From NCBI RefSeq assembly GCF_023715885.1, contig NZ_JAMBOY010000002.1:620001-684000 (forward strand): a stretch of DNA of 64,000 nt. Direction: 5' to 3'. The notes under the pieces are model-generated. The model saw nothing but the letters and a program-made list of their open reading frames with translations, was not told where the DNA came from and searched no databases. This stretch comes from Microbacterium hydrocarbonoxydans (lineage in GTDB: Bacteria; Actinomycetota; Actinomycetes; Actinomycetales; Microbacteriaceae). The position numbers were made by a program, and so were the translations under genes. This document shows positions 9,461 through 17,692 of the stretch, piece after piece; positions within the stretch are counted from its first letter, which is position 1; each line of letters starts with the position of its first letter.

Positions 9461-10114
9461 ATGACCGAGATCGTCCCTGCCCGCGCCGTCCTGCTCGACA
9501 TGGACGGCACCCTCGTCGACTCGACCGCGGTCGTCGAGAGGCTCTGGCTCGCGTGGGCGGAGCCGCACGGCCTCGACCCGGCGACCGTGCTCAGCGTCGT
9601 CCACGGGCGGCAGGGTCATCAGAGCATGGCGATCATGCTTCCCGAGCGCGATCACGCGGTGAATCTGGTCGAGAACGAGCGGATGCTGGCAACCGAGGCG
9701 AGCGACGTCGACGGCGTCGTGGAGATCCGCGGGGCCGGCGATCTGCTGAGGGCGCTCGCGGAGGTGCCGCATGCGATCGTGACCTCGGCCAACGTGCCCC
9801 TGATGAACGCGCGGATGGGCGAAGCGGGGCTCACTGTCCCGCAGCTCGTCGTGACGGCGGAGAGCGTCTCGGCCTCGAAGCCGGATCCCGAGGGGTTCCT
9901 ACTGGGGGCGAAGCTGTTGGGCGTCGACCCGGCGGACTGCGTGGTGTTCGAAGATTCCGGCGCCGGCATCCAGGCCGCGCACGCGGCGGGCATGCGGGTG
10001 ATCGGGATCGGCGCGCACGCCGCGACCCACGCCCCCGAGTACCACGTCGCCGACCTCACGCAGGTCTCTGTGCGGGCGGGCGCCGACGGGGGTTTCGACC
10101 TCGTCGTGGAGTGA
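9461..10114 (+). CDS. HAD-superfamily sugar-phosphate phosphatase
   Basis: 217-residue HAD hydrolase. Motif I is D13-M-D15-G-T-L-V-D, motif II is VTSAN near residue 107, motif III is the lysine of SASKPDPEGF, and motif IV is VFEDSGAGIQAA. The helical cap lies between motifs I and II, as in the beta-phosphoglucomutase/glycerol-3-phosphatase/sugar-phosphatase group. A TAGCCT -10 box is exactly six bases before the ATG, so GGAGAG in between probably starts a leaderless message. The substrate cannot be told from sequence. Confidence 0.8.
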   Translation: MTEIVPARAVLLDMDGTLVDSTAVVERLWLAWAEPHGLDPATVLSVVHGRQGHQSMAIMLPERDHAVNLVENERMLATEASDVDGVVEIRGAGDLLRALAEVPHAIVTSANVPLMNARMGEAGLTVPQLVVTAESVSASKPDPEGFLLGAKLLGVDPADCVVFEDSGAGIQAAHAAGMRVIGIGAHAATHAPEYHVADLTQVSVRAGADGGFDLVVE

Positions 10115-10119
10115 GGCTG

Positions 10120-10141
10120 GGGCTGTTCGGGCCCGCAGCCC
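10120..10141 (+). terminator. Short hairpin after the HAD gene
   Basis: GGGCTG (10120-10125) pairs with CAGCCC (10136-10141) a few bases past the HAD stop codon. There is no T-run; a weak terminator is possible. Confidence 0.3.
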
Positions 10142-10240
10142 TCGCGCTGAATTCCGGGGTTCCGGAGTACTTCATCTGATGGTCCGATTCCGGCGCTGAT
10201 CTGGGTCTCGAATGTCGGTGGTCGCTGATTCAGTGGGGGT

Positions 10241-11776
10241 ATGACGGCACTGGCGGACGCGACGGTCGAGCAGATGGCAGCCGTGGGCGCGCTCACCGCA
10301 ACGCTCGTGGCCGTCGACCGCGCGATCAGCTCCCTGATGGCCTGCCGCGACGGGCTCCTCGCCTCCGGCGCGCGAATCGCACTCGAGACCGTTCAGGATG
10401 CCGAGGAGCGCGATGACAGCCGGACCCACGATCTCGGCGAGATGGCACTGCGCGCCGTGGCAGCGGAGTTCGCGGCCGCGCTGCACATCAGCGATCGCAC
10501 CGTGCAACGCCGCATGGCCGACGCCGAGCTGCTCGTTTCGCAGTTCCCCGTGCTGTGGCAGGCGCAGGGAGACGGTCGGGTGAGCGCCGCCCATTCGAGG
10601 GTCATCATCGATGCGGGGCTGCACCTCGACGACGCCGACGATCGCGGCGCCTACACCGCGGAGATGCTCGAGTGGGCACAGACCGAGTCACCGAACCGAC
10701 TGGCACGCCGCGCTCGGCGCGTGGCCGACCGACTCCAGCGCCGCACCATCGATGAGCGTCACCGGAGTGCCCGCGAACAGCGCGCGGTCTGGGTGAAGGA
10801 TCGGGCCGACGGGATGGCCGAACTCGGACTCCTCGGGCCGGCCGCCCTCGTTCACGGCGCCTACGACCGGATCACTGCGATGGCGAAGTCGGTCGCGCGC
10901 GAGGAGACGGAGCGAACAACCCTGGAGGAGAAACCCGCGGAGGCGGGCGCCTCGACGCAGAAGGCCCACGCCTCGACGCAGACGAAGGACGCCTCGACGC
11001 GGGAGGCGGACGCTCGAGGCGGAGGGCGCGGCGGCGAGGGTGACCTGCCCTCTGCCGGCACGGTTCGTGATGCGTTTGGAGTTCCTCGTGGAGATGTGAT
11101 CGAGCCCGCTCCCAGCCGCAGGTCCCTCGCTCAGATCCGGTGCGACCTCACACTCGACCTCGTTCTGACCGGGGCGCCGGCCGGTCACGATTCCGCCGAC
11201 GGGATGCTGGCAGCCATCGCCGGATCGGTGAGCGTCACGGTTCCCGTGCAGACGTTGATGGGTACGAGCACGATGTCGGCGGAACTCGACGGACGCATTC
11301 CGATCGACGCCGCCACGGCGCGACGTCTCGCCGGCGACGCGAGCGGATGGGATCGGATCCTCACCCACCCCATCGGCGGTCGCTTCCTCGCCGTCGACCG
11401 GTACCGTCCGTCGGCGGAGCTCAAGCGCCATCTCAGAGCGCGCGATCAACGCTGTCGGTTCCCGGGATGCGGTCAGCTGCCTCGCGACTGCGACATCGAC
11501 CACACGCAGGATCACGCGCTCGGCGGCTCCACCGGTGCGGGCAACCTCGGCACCCTCTGCCGCCGCCACCACAGCCTCAAACATCACACGCCCTGGCACG
11601 TCGAACACCTGGGCGACGGTCTGTACGCGTGGACCAGCCCCACCGGACGCACCTACGTCGACGCTCCCCCCGCGCAGAACACGGGTACGAACACCGACAT
11701 GAGCACCGCTGGCTCGGCGCCGCCTGGCTCCGCGCCGCCCGCGAAGGTGCCGCCCGCGACAGCGCCGCCGTTCTGA
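10241..11776 (+). CDS. DUF222 / HNH endonuclease-domain protein (13E12-like)
   Basis: 511-residue protein of a family greatly expanded in actinobacteria. The N-terminal DUF222 domain (about residues 1-300) includes a homeodomain-like segment LHISDRTVQRRMADAELL. The C-terminal HNH nuclease site has CRFPGC near residue 405, DCDIDHTQDHALGG, and CRRHHSLKHH. Between the domains is a low-complexity run with three imperfect ASTQ/ASTR repeats near residues 245-260. The tail is Pro/Ala-rich. HNH residues look intact, so nuclease activity is plausible, but the biological role of this family is unknown. It ends 21 bases from the convergent Lrp gene. Confidence 0.85.
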   Translation: MTALADATVEQMAAVGALTATLVAVDRAISSLMACRDGLLASGARIALETVQDAEERDDSRTHDLGEMALRAVAAEFAAALHISDRTVQRRMADAELLVSQFPVLWQAQGDGRVSAAHSRVIIDAGLHLDDADDRGAYTAEMLEWAQTESPNRLARRARRVADRLQRRTIDERHRSAREQRAVWVKDRADGMAELGLLGPAALVHGAYDRITAMAKSVAREETERTTLEEKPAEAGASTQKAHASTQTKDASTREADARGGGRGGEGDLPSAGTVRDAFGVPRGDVIEPAPSRRSLAQIRCDLTLDLVLTGAPAGHDSADGMLAAIAGSVSVTVPVQTLMGTSTMSAELDGRIPIDAATARRLAGDASGWDRILTHPIGGRFLAVDRYRPSAELKRHLRARDQRCRFPGCGQLPRDCDIDHTQDHALGGSTGAGNLGTLCRRHHSLKHHTPWHVEHLGDGLYAWTSPTGRTYVDAPPAQNTGTNTDMSTAGSAPPGSAPPAKVPPATAPPF

Positions 11777-11797
11777 CGCCTCACCGCGACGCCACTC

Positions 11798-12235
11798 TCA
11801 GACCAGCGCGAAGTCCTCGAAGATCAGCGTCGTCCGCGTCGAGCGGATCGAGGGGATCGCCTGAATATCCTCGAGGACGATCCGCCGCAGGTCCCGGGCA
11901 TCGTTGGCACGCACGAGGAGGATCACGTCGAAGTCGCCGCCGACGAGCGCCATGTGCTCGATCTCGGGGATGGCGCGCAACCGCGCGCTGACCTCCTGCC
12001 ACGTCGCCTGCTCGATCGCCAGCGTCACGTACGCGCTGGCGTGATGACCGAGCAGCACCGGATCGGTCCGCACGGTGTAACCGGTCACGACTCCGGCGTC
12101 CGTCAACCGCTTGATCCGCGCGTGTGCGCCCGCCCGCGAGATGTGCACGGCCTCGGCGATCGCCGTCATCGATACCCGCGCGTCACGGCGCAGCTGTTCG
12201 AGGATCGCGCGATCGACATCATCCAGCGTTGTCAT
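11798..12235 (-). CDS. Lrp/AsnC-family regulator (BkdR-like)
   Basis: 145-residue leucine-responsive regulator with an N-terminal helix-turn-helix (DDVDRAILEQLRRDARVS, then the recognition helix SRAGAHARIKRL) and a C-terminal RAM ligand-binding domain (GGDFDVILLVRAND). Start at 12235 (MTTLDD) is preferred over 12277 because the family begins here and GAAGGGG precedes it. It is divergent from the E1alpha-E1beta-E2 operon, the same arrangement as BkdR with the bkd genes, so amino-acid-responsive control of that operon is likely. Confidence 0.85.
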   Translation of the reverse strand: MTTLDDVDRAILEQLRRDARVSMTAIAEAVHISRAGAHARIKRLTDAGVVTGYTVRTDPVLLGHHASAYVTLAIEQATWQEVSARLRAIPEIEHMALVGGDFDVILLVRANDARDLRRIVLEDIQAIPSIRSTRTTLIFEDFALV

Positions 12236-12385
12236 GGCACCCCTTCGTCCGTGCTCGAATTCTGACACTTCGCTCATTCGAACGCCAACGGTCAGTCAGT
12301 CATCCATGAATCACCCCCAACACTTGGACGACTGACCATCGCGATGCATCCTTTCTTCATCGGGTTCGGCAAGGAGGGCGAACGG

Positions 12386-13492
12386 ATGGATCACGCAGAA
12401 CTGCTCCCGCGCGACGAAGCGGTGCAGCTGATCGACGCGACGGGCACGCCGGTCGCCGACCACGACTACCGTCTGCCAGACAGCGAGGCTCTCCTGACCG
12501 CCTACCGCGGACTCGTCGAGGGCCGACGCATCAACGACCAGGCCAGCGCCCTCGTGCGTCAGGGGCGACTCGCGGTGTACCCGTCGTCGCACGGACAGGA
12601 GGCCTGCCAGATCGGCGCAGCCCTCGCCCTTCGCGACACCGACTGGCTCTTCCCCACCTACCGCGACTCCGTCGCAGTGATCGCCAGGGGCGTCGCCCCC
12701 GCCGAAGCCATGGTGCTGCTCAAGGGCGACTGGCACTCCGGCTACGACGTCCGCGAACACCGCGTCGCCCCTCAGGCCACGCCGCTCGCGACGCAGCTGC
12801 TGCACGCGGTCGGCTTCGCCTACGCCGCGAAGCAGCGCGGCGAAGACACGGTCGTGCTCGCGCTCTGCGGCGACGGCGCCACGAGCGAAGGCGACTTCCA
12901 CGAGGCCATGAACTTCGCCGCCGTCTTCCACGTGCCCGTCGTCTTCTTCGTGCAGAACAACGAGTTCGCGATCTCCGTTCCCCTCAGCCGTCAGACCGCG
13001 GCACCTTCGCTCGCGCACAAGGCGATCGGATACGGGATGCCGGGTCAGCGCGTCGACGGCAACGACGTCGCCGCGGTGCTCGCGGTGCTCGGCGAGGCTG
13101 TCGACCGCGCCCGAGCCGGCGGGGGCCCCACCCTCGTCGAAGCGCACACCTATCGGATGCAGGCGCACACCAACGCCGACGACGACACCCGCTACCGCGA
13201 GCGCGAGGAGGTGCAGGCCTGGGTCGCGCGAGATCCGCTGACCCGCCTGCGCACCCACCTGACCACGAGCGGCGCGCTGACCGACGAGCTCGAGAAGGAG
13301 ATCGCGACAGGGGCGGAGGAGATCGCAGCGGCCATGCGCGCCGCCCTCAACGCCGACGCCGACCTGGACCCCGAAGACCTCTTCCGCTTCGTCACCGCCG
13401 AACGCTCGCCCCAGCTGCAGGAGCAGTGGCACCAGCTGCGCGACGAGATCGAGAGAGATCGGGAAGCCCAGCATTCAGGAGGGGTGCGATGA
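12386..13492 (+). CDS. bkdA1: 2-oxoacid dehydrogenase E1 component, alpha subunit
   Basis: 368-residue alpha subunit of the thiamine-diphosphate-dependent E1, which decarboxylates 2-oxo acids in the branched-chain (or pyruvate-like) dehydrogenase complex. The ThDP signature runs from CGDGATSEGDF near residue 161 to VQNNEF, and YPSSHGQEACQIG is the typical E1alpha region. Start 12386 is chosen because AAGGAGGG lies eight bases upstream; an earlier ATG at 12344 has no ribosome-binding site. It is first in the operon, and its stop overlaps a 20-codon mini-ORF that leads into the E1beta gene. Substrate class is inferred from the neighbouring Lrp regulator; an arylpyruvate is also possible given the adjacent phenylacetate genes. 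Confidence 0.88.
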   Translation: MDHAELLPRDEAVQLIDATGTPVADHDYRLPDSEALLTAYRGLVEGRRINDQASALVRQGRLAVYPSSHGQEACQIGAALALRDTDWLFPTYRDSVAVIARGVAPAEAMVLLKGDWHSGYDVREHRVAPQATPLATQLLHAVGFAYAAKQRGEDTVVLALCGDGATSEGDFHEAMNFAAVFHVPVVFFVQNNEFAISVPLSRQTAAPSLAHKAIGYGMPGQRVDGNDVAAVLAVLGEAVDRARAGGGPTLVEAHTYRMQAHTNADDDTRYREREEVQAWVARDPLTRLRTHLTTSGALTDELEKEIATGAEEIAAAMRAALNADADLDPEDLFRFVTAERSPQLQEQWHQLRDEIERDREAQHSGGVR

Positions 13493-13557
13493 CCATCAGG
13501 CACATCGAGGTCGACCGAGCGACGATCCTCGTCTCAGGAGGGGTGCGATGACCATCA
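13475..13557 (+). other. Duplicated gene junction with 20-residue coupled mini-ORF
   Basis: A 24-bp segment at 13475-13498 recurs exactly at 13534-13557. It contains AGGAGGGGTGCG, the overlapping stop/start ATGA, and the first codons ATGACCATCA. The first copy starts a 20-residue ORF (13489-13551, MTIRHIEVDR...SGGVR) whose ATG overlaps the E1alpha stop and whose TGA overlaps the E1beta ATG. The mini-ORF therefore begins like E1beta and ends like E1alpha. Confidence 0.85.
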
Positions 13558-14576
13558 CCCATGACCGCATCGAACTCGACGCGCCCGAAACCTCCGTCCA
13601 GACGCTGAGTATGGCGGCCGCGCTCAACCTCGCCCTCGCCGACTCCATCGCCGAGGATCCGACGGTCGTCGTCTTCGGCGAAGACGTCGGCGCTCTCGGC
13701 GGAGTCTTCCGCATCACAGACGGACTCACCGCCCGCTTCGGCGAGGACCGCTGCTTCGACACCCCGCTCGCAGAATCGGGCATCGTGGGCACCGCGATCG
13801 GCATGGCCATGAACGGTCTCCGTCCGGTCGTCGAGCTCCAATTCGACGCGTTCGCCCTCCCTGCGTTCGAGCAGATCGTCAGCCACGTCGCGAAGCTCTC
13901 CAACCGCACGCGCGGCGGCGTCCGCATGCCGATGGTCATCCGCATCCCGTTCGGCGGCGGCATCGGCGGCGTCGAGCACCACTGCGACTCCTCGGAGGCG
14001 TACTACGCGCACACACCGGGCCTCACGGTCGTCAGCCCCTCCACCCCCCAGGACGCCTACTCGCTTCTCCGCGCCGCGATCGCGTCAGCCGACCCCGTCG
14101 TCTTCCTCGAACCGAAGAAGCTGTACTGGACCAAGGGCGAGGTCGACACGTCGGCCACCGTCGACATCGGCTCCGCCCGCATCGCGCGCGACGGCACCGA
14201 CGTCACCCTGATCGCTTACGGGGCATCCGTCCCCCTCGCGCTCGAGGCCGCCGAGGCCTCGGCCGCGGAAGGGCGCAGCGTGCAGGTCGTCGACGTGCGC
14301 ACTCTCACTCCGTTCGACGACGAGACGGTCAAGAACGCCGTGCGATCGACCGGACGCGCCGTCGTGATCGCTGAGGCACCGGGCTTCGCCAGCGTCGCCT
14401 CCGAGATCCAGGCGCGGGTGTTCGAGCGCTGCTTCGAATACCTCGAGGCCCCCGTGCGCCGGGTCACCGGCTTCGACGCCCCCTATGCACCCCCGAAGCT
14501 CGAGCACTGGTACCTGCCCGACGTCGACCGCATCCTGGACGCCGTCGATTCCCTGCACTGGGAGGACCAGCCATGA
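13548..14576 (+). CDS. bkdA2: 2-oxoacid dehydrogenase E1 component, beta subunit
   Basis: 342-residue beta subunit of E1, forming the heterotetramer with the preceding product. The transketolase pyrimidine-binding region shows VVVFGEDVGALGGVFR and the conserved FDTPLAESGIVGTAIG; the C-terminal transketolase domain has TLTPFDDETV and the family-typical end. AGGAGGGG precedes the ATG. The start overlaps the mini-ORF stop, and the gene stop overlaps the E2 start by ATGA, so the three subunits are translationally coupled. Confidence 0.92.
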   Translation: MTITHDRIELDAPETSVQTLSMAAALNLALADSIAEDPTVVVFGEDVGALGGVFRITDGLTARFGEDRCFDTPLAESGIVGTAIGMAMNGLRPVVELQFDAFALPAFEQIVSHVAKLSNRTRGGVRMPMVIRIPFGGGIGGVEHHCDSSEAYYAHTPGLTVVSPSTPQDAYSLLRAAIASADPVVFLEPKKLYWTKGEVDTSATVDIGSARIARDGTDVTLIAYGASVPLALEAAEASAAEGRSVQVVDVRTLTPFDDETVKNAVRSTGRAVVIAEAPGFASVASEIQARVFERCFEYLEAPVRRVTGFDAPYAPPKLEHWYLPDVDRILDAVDSLHWEDQP

Positions 14577-16012
14577 GCATCGGCAGCGCGACGACGACCT
14601 CCGGCACCAGGACATTCCGTCTGCCCGACCTCGGGGAGGGACTGACCGAGGCCGGACTGGTGCAGTGGCTCGTCTCCGTCGGAGACACCATCGTCACCGA
14701 CCAGCCCATCGCCGAGGTCGAAACCGCGAAGAGCATCGTCGAACTCCCCTCCCCCTTCGCCGGGATCGTGACCGCTCTCCACGGAGCAGCAGGCGACACG
14801 ATCGACGTCGGCGCGCCCGTGCTCGACGTCGCGGGAGAGAGCGCATCTCCGCAGAGCGAGGAGGGGACGGATGCCGAGAACGATCCCGAGAACGAGCACC
14901 GCGCGACATCCGTCGAGCCCGAGCACGAAGCGTACCGCGCTGAGGAGAGAGCGGGGTCGGGCAACGTCCTGATCGGGTACGGGACGTCGGAGCGCGCGTC
15001 GTCCGGACGCCGACGTGCACCGAAGGCGGCGACACGGGGTGAACCGTCTCGTCCGTTGATCGACAGCGACGTGGCGCCGCGGGTCCGCCGCCCGGTCGCC
15101 GTTCGGTCACCGCTCGTGCGACGCCTTGCTCGCGACCTGGGACTCGACGTGCACGCGATCGTGCCCACCGGCGCCGACGGCGCCATCACCCGCGCAGACG
15201 TGCTCGCCGCCGCGGTCGACAGCGCCGTCGACGGGATCGGGAAGGGCACGAATCGGGAGGCACGCGTCGCCCCTGACACCCCCGACGGCCGAGGCGGGGA
15301 CGAAGCGGTCGACGGCCTCGCCATCCGCTCCCGCGAACGCCTGTCGCCGCTGCGCAAGGCCGTGAGCGCGCGGCTCTCGCGCAGCCGCTCCGAGATTCCC
15401 GAGGCGACCGTCTGGGTCGATGTCGATGCGACCGACCTCTGGATGCTTCGTGCCGACATGGCCCCGGCCGGCGGCAGGGCGCCGTCGATCACAGCGATCC
15501 TCGCCCGCTTCGTGCTGCTGGCTCTCACCGAGCACCCGGTCCTCGCCTCGCGCCTCAGCGACGACGCATCCGAACTTCTCTCGTTCGACGGCGTGAACCT
15601 CGGCGTCGCGGTCGATACCGACCGCGGTCTCCTCGTGCCGGTCGTCCAGCGGGCACACGCCCTCAGCGTCGACGAGCTCGACTCTGCCCTGCGCGAGTTG
15701 TCGACCACCGCCCGCGAGGGCCGCATGGCCCCGGAGCGGCTGCGCGGCTCGACGTTCACTCTCAACAACTACGGCGGGCTGGGAGTCGACGGATCGGCCG
15801 CCATCATCAATCACCCGGAGGTCGCGATCCTCGGCATCGGCCGGATCATCGAGCGCCCCTGGGTGGTCGAGGGTCAGATCGTGCCGCGGCGCATCGCCCA
15901 GCTCTCGCTCGTCTTCGACCACCGGGTGTGTGACGGCGGCTACGCGGCGAGCTTCCTCCGCCGTGTCTCGGAGTTCATCGAGCATCCGCTCCGCGCATTC
16001 GGGAGGATCTGA
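14573..16012 (+). CDS. bkdB: 2-oxoacid dehydrogenase E2, dihydrolipoamide acyltransferase
   Basis: 479 residues in the usual E2 order: a single lipoyl domain with the lipoylated lysine in EVETAKSIVELPSP near residue 53, an acidic and basic linker, a peripheral subunit-binding domain near 175-215 (RSPLVRRLARDLGLDV), and a catalytic acyltransferase core from about 260 ending with SLVFDHRVCDGG near residue 450, which holds the His and Asp of the HxxxDG site. It transfers acyl groups to CoA. No E3 (lipoamide dehydrogenase) gene follows, so E3 must come from elsewhere in the genome. Confidence 0.9.
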   Translation: MSIGSATTTSGTRTFRLPDLGEGLTEAGLVQWLVSVGDTIVTDQPIAEVETAKSIVELPSPFAGIVTALHGAAGDTIDVGAPVLDVAGESASPQSEEGTDAENDPENEHRATSVEPEHEAYRAEERAGSGNVLIGYGTSERASSGRRRAPKAATRGEPSRPLIDSDVAPRVRRPVAVRSPLVRRLARDLGLDVHAIVPTGADGAITRADVLAAAVDSAVDGIGKGTNREARVAPDTPDGRGGDEAVDGLAIRSRERLSPLRKAVSARLSRSRSEIPEATVWVDVDATDLWMLRADMAPAGGRAPSITAILARFVLLALTEHPVLASRLSDDASELLSFDGVNLGVAVDTDRGLLVPVVQRAHALSVDELDSALRELSTTAREGRMAPERLRGSTFTLNNYGGLGVDGSAAIINHPEVAILGIGRIIERPWVVEGQIVPRRIAQLSLVFDHRVCDGGYAASFLRRVSEFIEHPLRAFGRI

Positions 16013-16099
16013 CCCGGCAGGGAGTCCACGTCGCCGCGGGAGCGCGCGTGAGCGCGGAGTTCTCGATTTCACTCACGCGATACGCTACGCTCGGCAATT

Positions 16100-16121
16100 A
16101 CTGACCGATCGATCGGTTAGG
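16100..16121. promoter_or_regulatory. PaaR-type operator A (before the MHS transporter)
   Basis: 22-bp palindrome made of ACTGACCGATC and GATCGGTTAGG, nearly perfect. It fits the consensus ACTnACCnnnC/GnnnGGTnAGT expected of actinobacterial TetR-type PaaR regulators and recurs at three other places in the window. It lies between the E2 stop and the MFS gene. Confidence 0.8.
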
Positions 16122-16155
16122 AATGCGCGTCGATGACAGCCGCGCGTGCACGACC

Positions 16156-16249
16156 GCAGTCCCGAATCGAAGACTCGTGACGAATCAGAACGTCAGTCCT
16201 GGATCCCCTCCGCAGTCCCGACTCAGAACCTCAGTCCCGAATCGCAGAA
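16156..16249 (+). repeat. Imperfect CAGTCCCGA repeats in a 5' leader
   Basis: The leader between operator A and the transporter gene holds at least three copies of CAGTCCCGA(A/C)TC (starting near 16157, 16213 and 16231), two followed by (GC)AGAAC, and a further degenerate CAGTCCTGGATC. The meaning is unclear; the region is non-coding by base usage. Confidence 0.6.
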
Positions 16250-16263
16250 CAACGGAGTTCGCC

Positions 16264-17583
16264 ATGACGTCAGCAGTCTCGGAACCGACCTCGACCCGAC
16301 GGATGCCCGCCGAAGAGCGCCGCGTGCTCGCCAGCACGCTCGTGGGCACCTCGATCGAGTGGTACGACTTCTTCATCTACGCCCAGGCGGCCGGCCTCGT
16401 GCTCGCGCCGCTGTTCCTCGCCCCTATCGCCGAGAGCAGCCCGGGCCTTGCGCAGGTGCTCTCCTTCGCCACCATCGGCATCTCGTTCCTCTTCCGCCCA
16501 CTGGGCGCGATCATCGCCGGCCACCTCGGCGACAAGCTCGGACGCAAGCGGATGCTGGTCTTCACCCTCATCCTTATGGGGCTCTCGACCTCCCTCATCG
16601 GCGTCCTGCCGACGTACGCAGCGATCGGCGTCGCTGCGCCGATCCTCCTCATCGTCCTGCGCATCCTGCAGGGCTTCTCCGCCGGAGGCGAGTGGGGCGG
16701 AGCCGCACTCATGGCCGTCGAGCACGCACCCCGCGGGCGCCGCGGGCTCTTCGGCGCCTTCCCGCAGATCGGCGTGCCGGTGGGCATGATCCTCGCCACC
16801 GCGACGCTGTGGGTGCTCACGACCTCGATGTCGCCCGAGGCCTTCCTCGAGTGGGGCTGGCGCATCCCGTTCCTGCTGTCGATCGTGCTGATCGGCGTCG
16901 GCTATATCATCCGCCGCGCCGTCGACGAGAGCCCGATCTTCGAAGAGCTGCAGCGCCGCCGCAAGGAGGCGTCCGCGCCCCTCGGCATCCTGTTCCGCAA
17001 GAACACCAAGCAGGTCGTGCTCACCGCGCTGATCTTCATCGCGAACAACGCCGCCGGCTACCTGCTGATCGCCTTCTTCGCGACCTACGCGGTCACCGCC
17101 CTCGGCATGGAGCGCCCTCCCGTGCTGCTCGCCACCACGCTCGCCTCGTTCGGCTGGCTGATCTTCACCCTGTGGGGCGGACACCTGTCCGACCGCCTCG
17201 GACGCGTGCGCACCTTCCAGATCGGGTACGTCGCGCTCGCGGTCTGGGCGATCCCGATGTGGTTCCTCATCGACAGCGGAGACATCGTCTGGTACTTCGT
17301 CGCACTGTTCGTGATGACCTTCGCACTCGGGCTCTCCTATGGCCCGCAGGCCGCCCTCTACGCGGAGATGTTCCCGGCGAACGTGCGCTACTCGGGCGTC
17401 TCGATCGGTTACGCGCTCGGTGCCATCCTCGGCGGAGCGTTCGCACCGATGATCGCCGAAGCGCTGCTGAACCAGTTCCAGGCGGCATGGACGATCGGCC
17501 TCTACATCGCCATCGCATCGGTGATCTCGCTCATCGCGGTCTCCCTCGTGAAGGAGACGAAGGGCGTCGATCTGCTGGGTTGA
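16264..17583 (+). CDS. MHS-family MFS transporter, probable phenylacetate importer
   Basis: 439-residue major facilitator of the metabolite:H+ symporter family, 12 predicted membrane helices. The first helix region has the typical TSIEWYDFFIYAQAAG, and the loop after helix 2 the motif GDKLGRKRMLV. The ATG at 16264 is preceded by GGAGTT; an upstream in-frame start at 16123 would give a non-coding-like extension over repeats. A PaaR-type palindrome stands upstream and the thiolase/paa operon follows, so uptake of phenylacetate or a related aromatic acid is the natural inference. Family members also carry citrate, shikimate and proline/betaine. Confidence 0.85.
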   Translation: MTSAVSEPTSTRRMPAEERRVLASTLVGTSIEWYDFFIYAQAAGLVLAPLFLAPIAESSPGLAQVLSFATIGISFLFRPLGAIIAGHLGDKLGRKRMLVFTLILMGLSTSLIGVLPTYAAIGVAAPILLIVLRILQGFSAGGEWGGAALMAVEHAPRGRRGLFGAFPQIGVPVGMILATATLWVLTTSMSPEAFLEWGWRIPFLLSIVLIGVGYIIRRAVDESPIFEELQRRRKEASAPLGILFRKNTKQVVLTALIFIANNAAGYLLIAFFATYAVTALGMERPPVLLATTLASFGWLIFTLWGGHLSDRLGRVRTFQIGYVALAVWAIPMWFLIDSGDIVWYFVALFVMTFALGLSYGPQAALYAEMFPANVRYSGVSIGYALGAILGGAFAPMIAEALLNQFQAAWTIGLYIAIASVISLIAVSLVKETKGVDLLG

Positions 17584-17622
17584 CGCGAGGTCGGCCCGAG
17601 GATGCGGGCCGACCTGTGCCAT

Positions 17623-17644
17623 AATTACCATACGATCGGTCAGT
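17623..17644. promoter_or_regulatory. PaaR-type operator B (before the thiolase operon)
   Basis: AATTACCATAC plus GATCGGTCAGT. The right half is a perfect match to the shared half-site, the left half partial. It lies 49 bases before the thiolase ATG and 40 bases after the transporter stop. Confidence 0.8.
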
Positions 17645-17692
17645 AATTCTGCCGGTTCGCACGAGCCCGGACGACGCAGTCAGGAGATCCGC

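Noticed and set aside
10241..11776. Mobile element or homing endonuclease at the DUF222/HNH gene
   Set aside because: No terminal repeats, target duplication or interrupted gene; the family is a normal chromosomal resident of actinobacteria.
12386..16012. Pyruvate dehydrogenase complex
   Set aside because: Actinobacteria normally use a single-chain AceE-type E1 for pyruvate, and the Lrp neighbour fits a branched-chain type complex better, though substrate is not proven.
16270..17631. 453-residue minus-strand frame opposite the MHS transporter
   Set aside because: Charged low-complexity product mirroring a membrane-protein gene; no start signal or homology-like motif.
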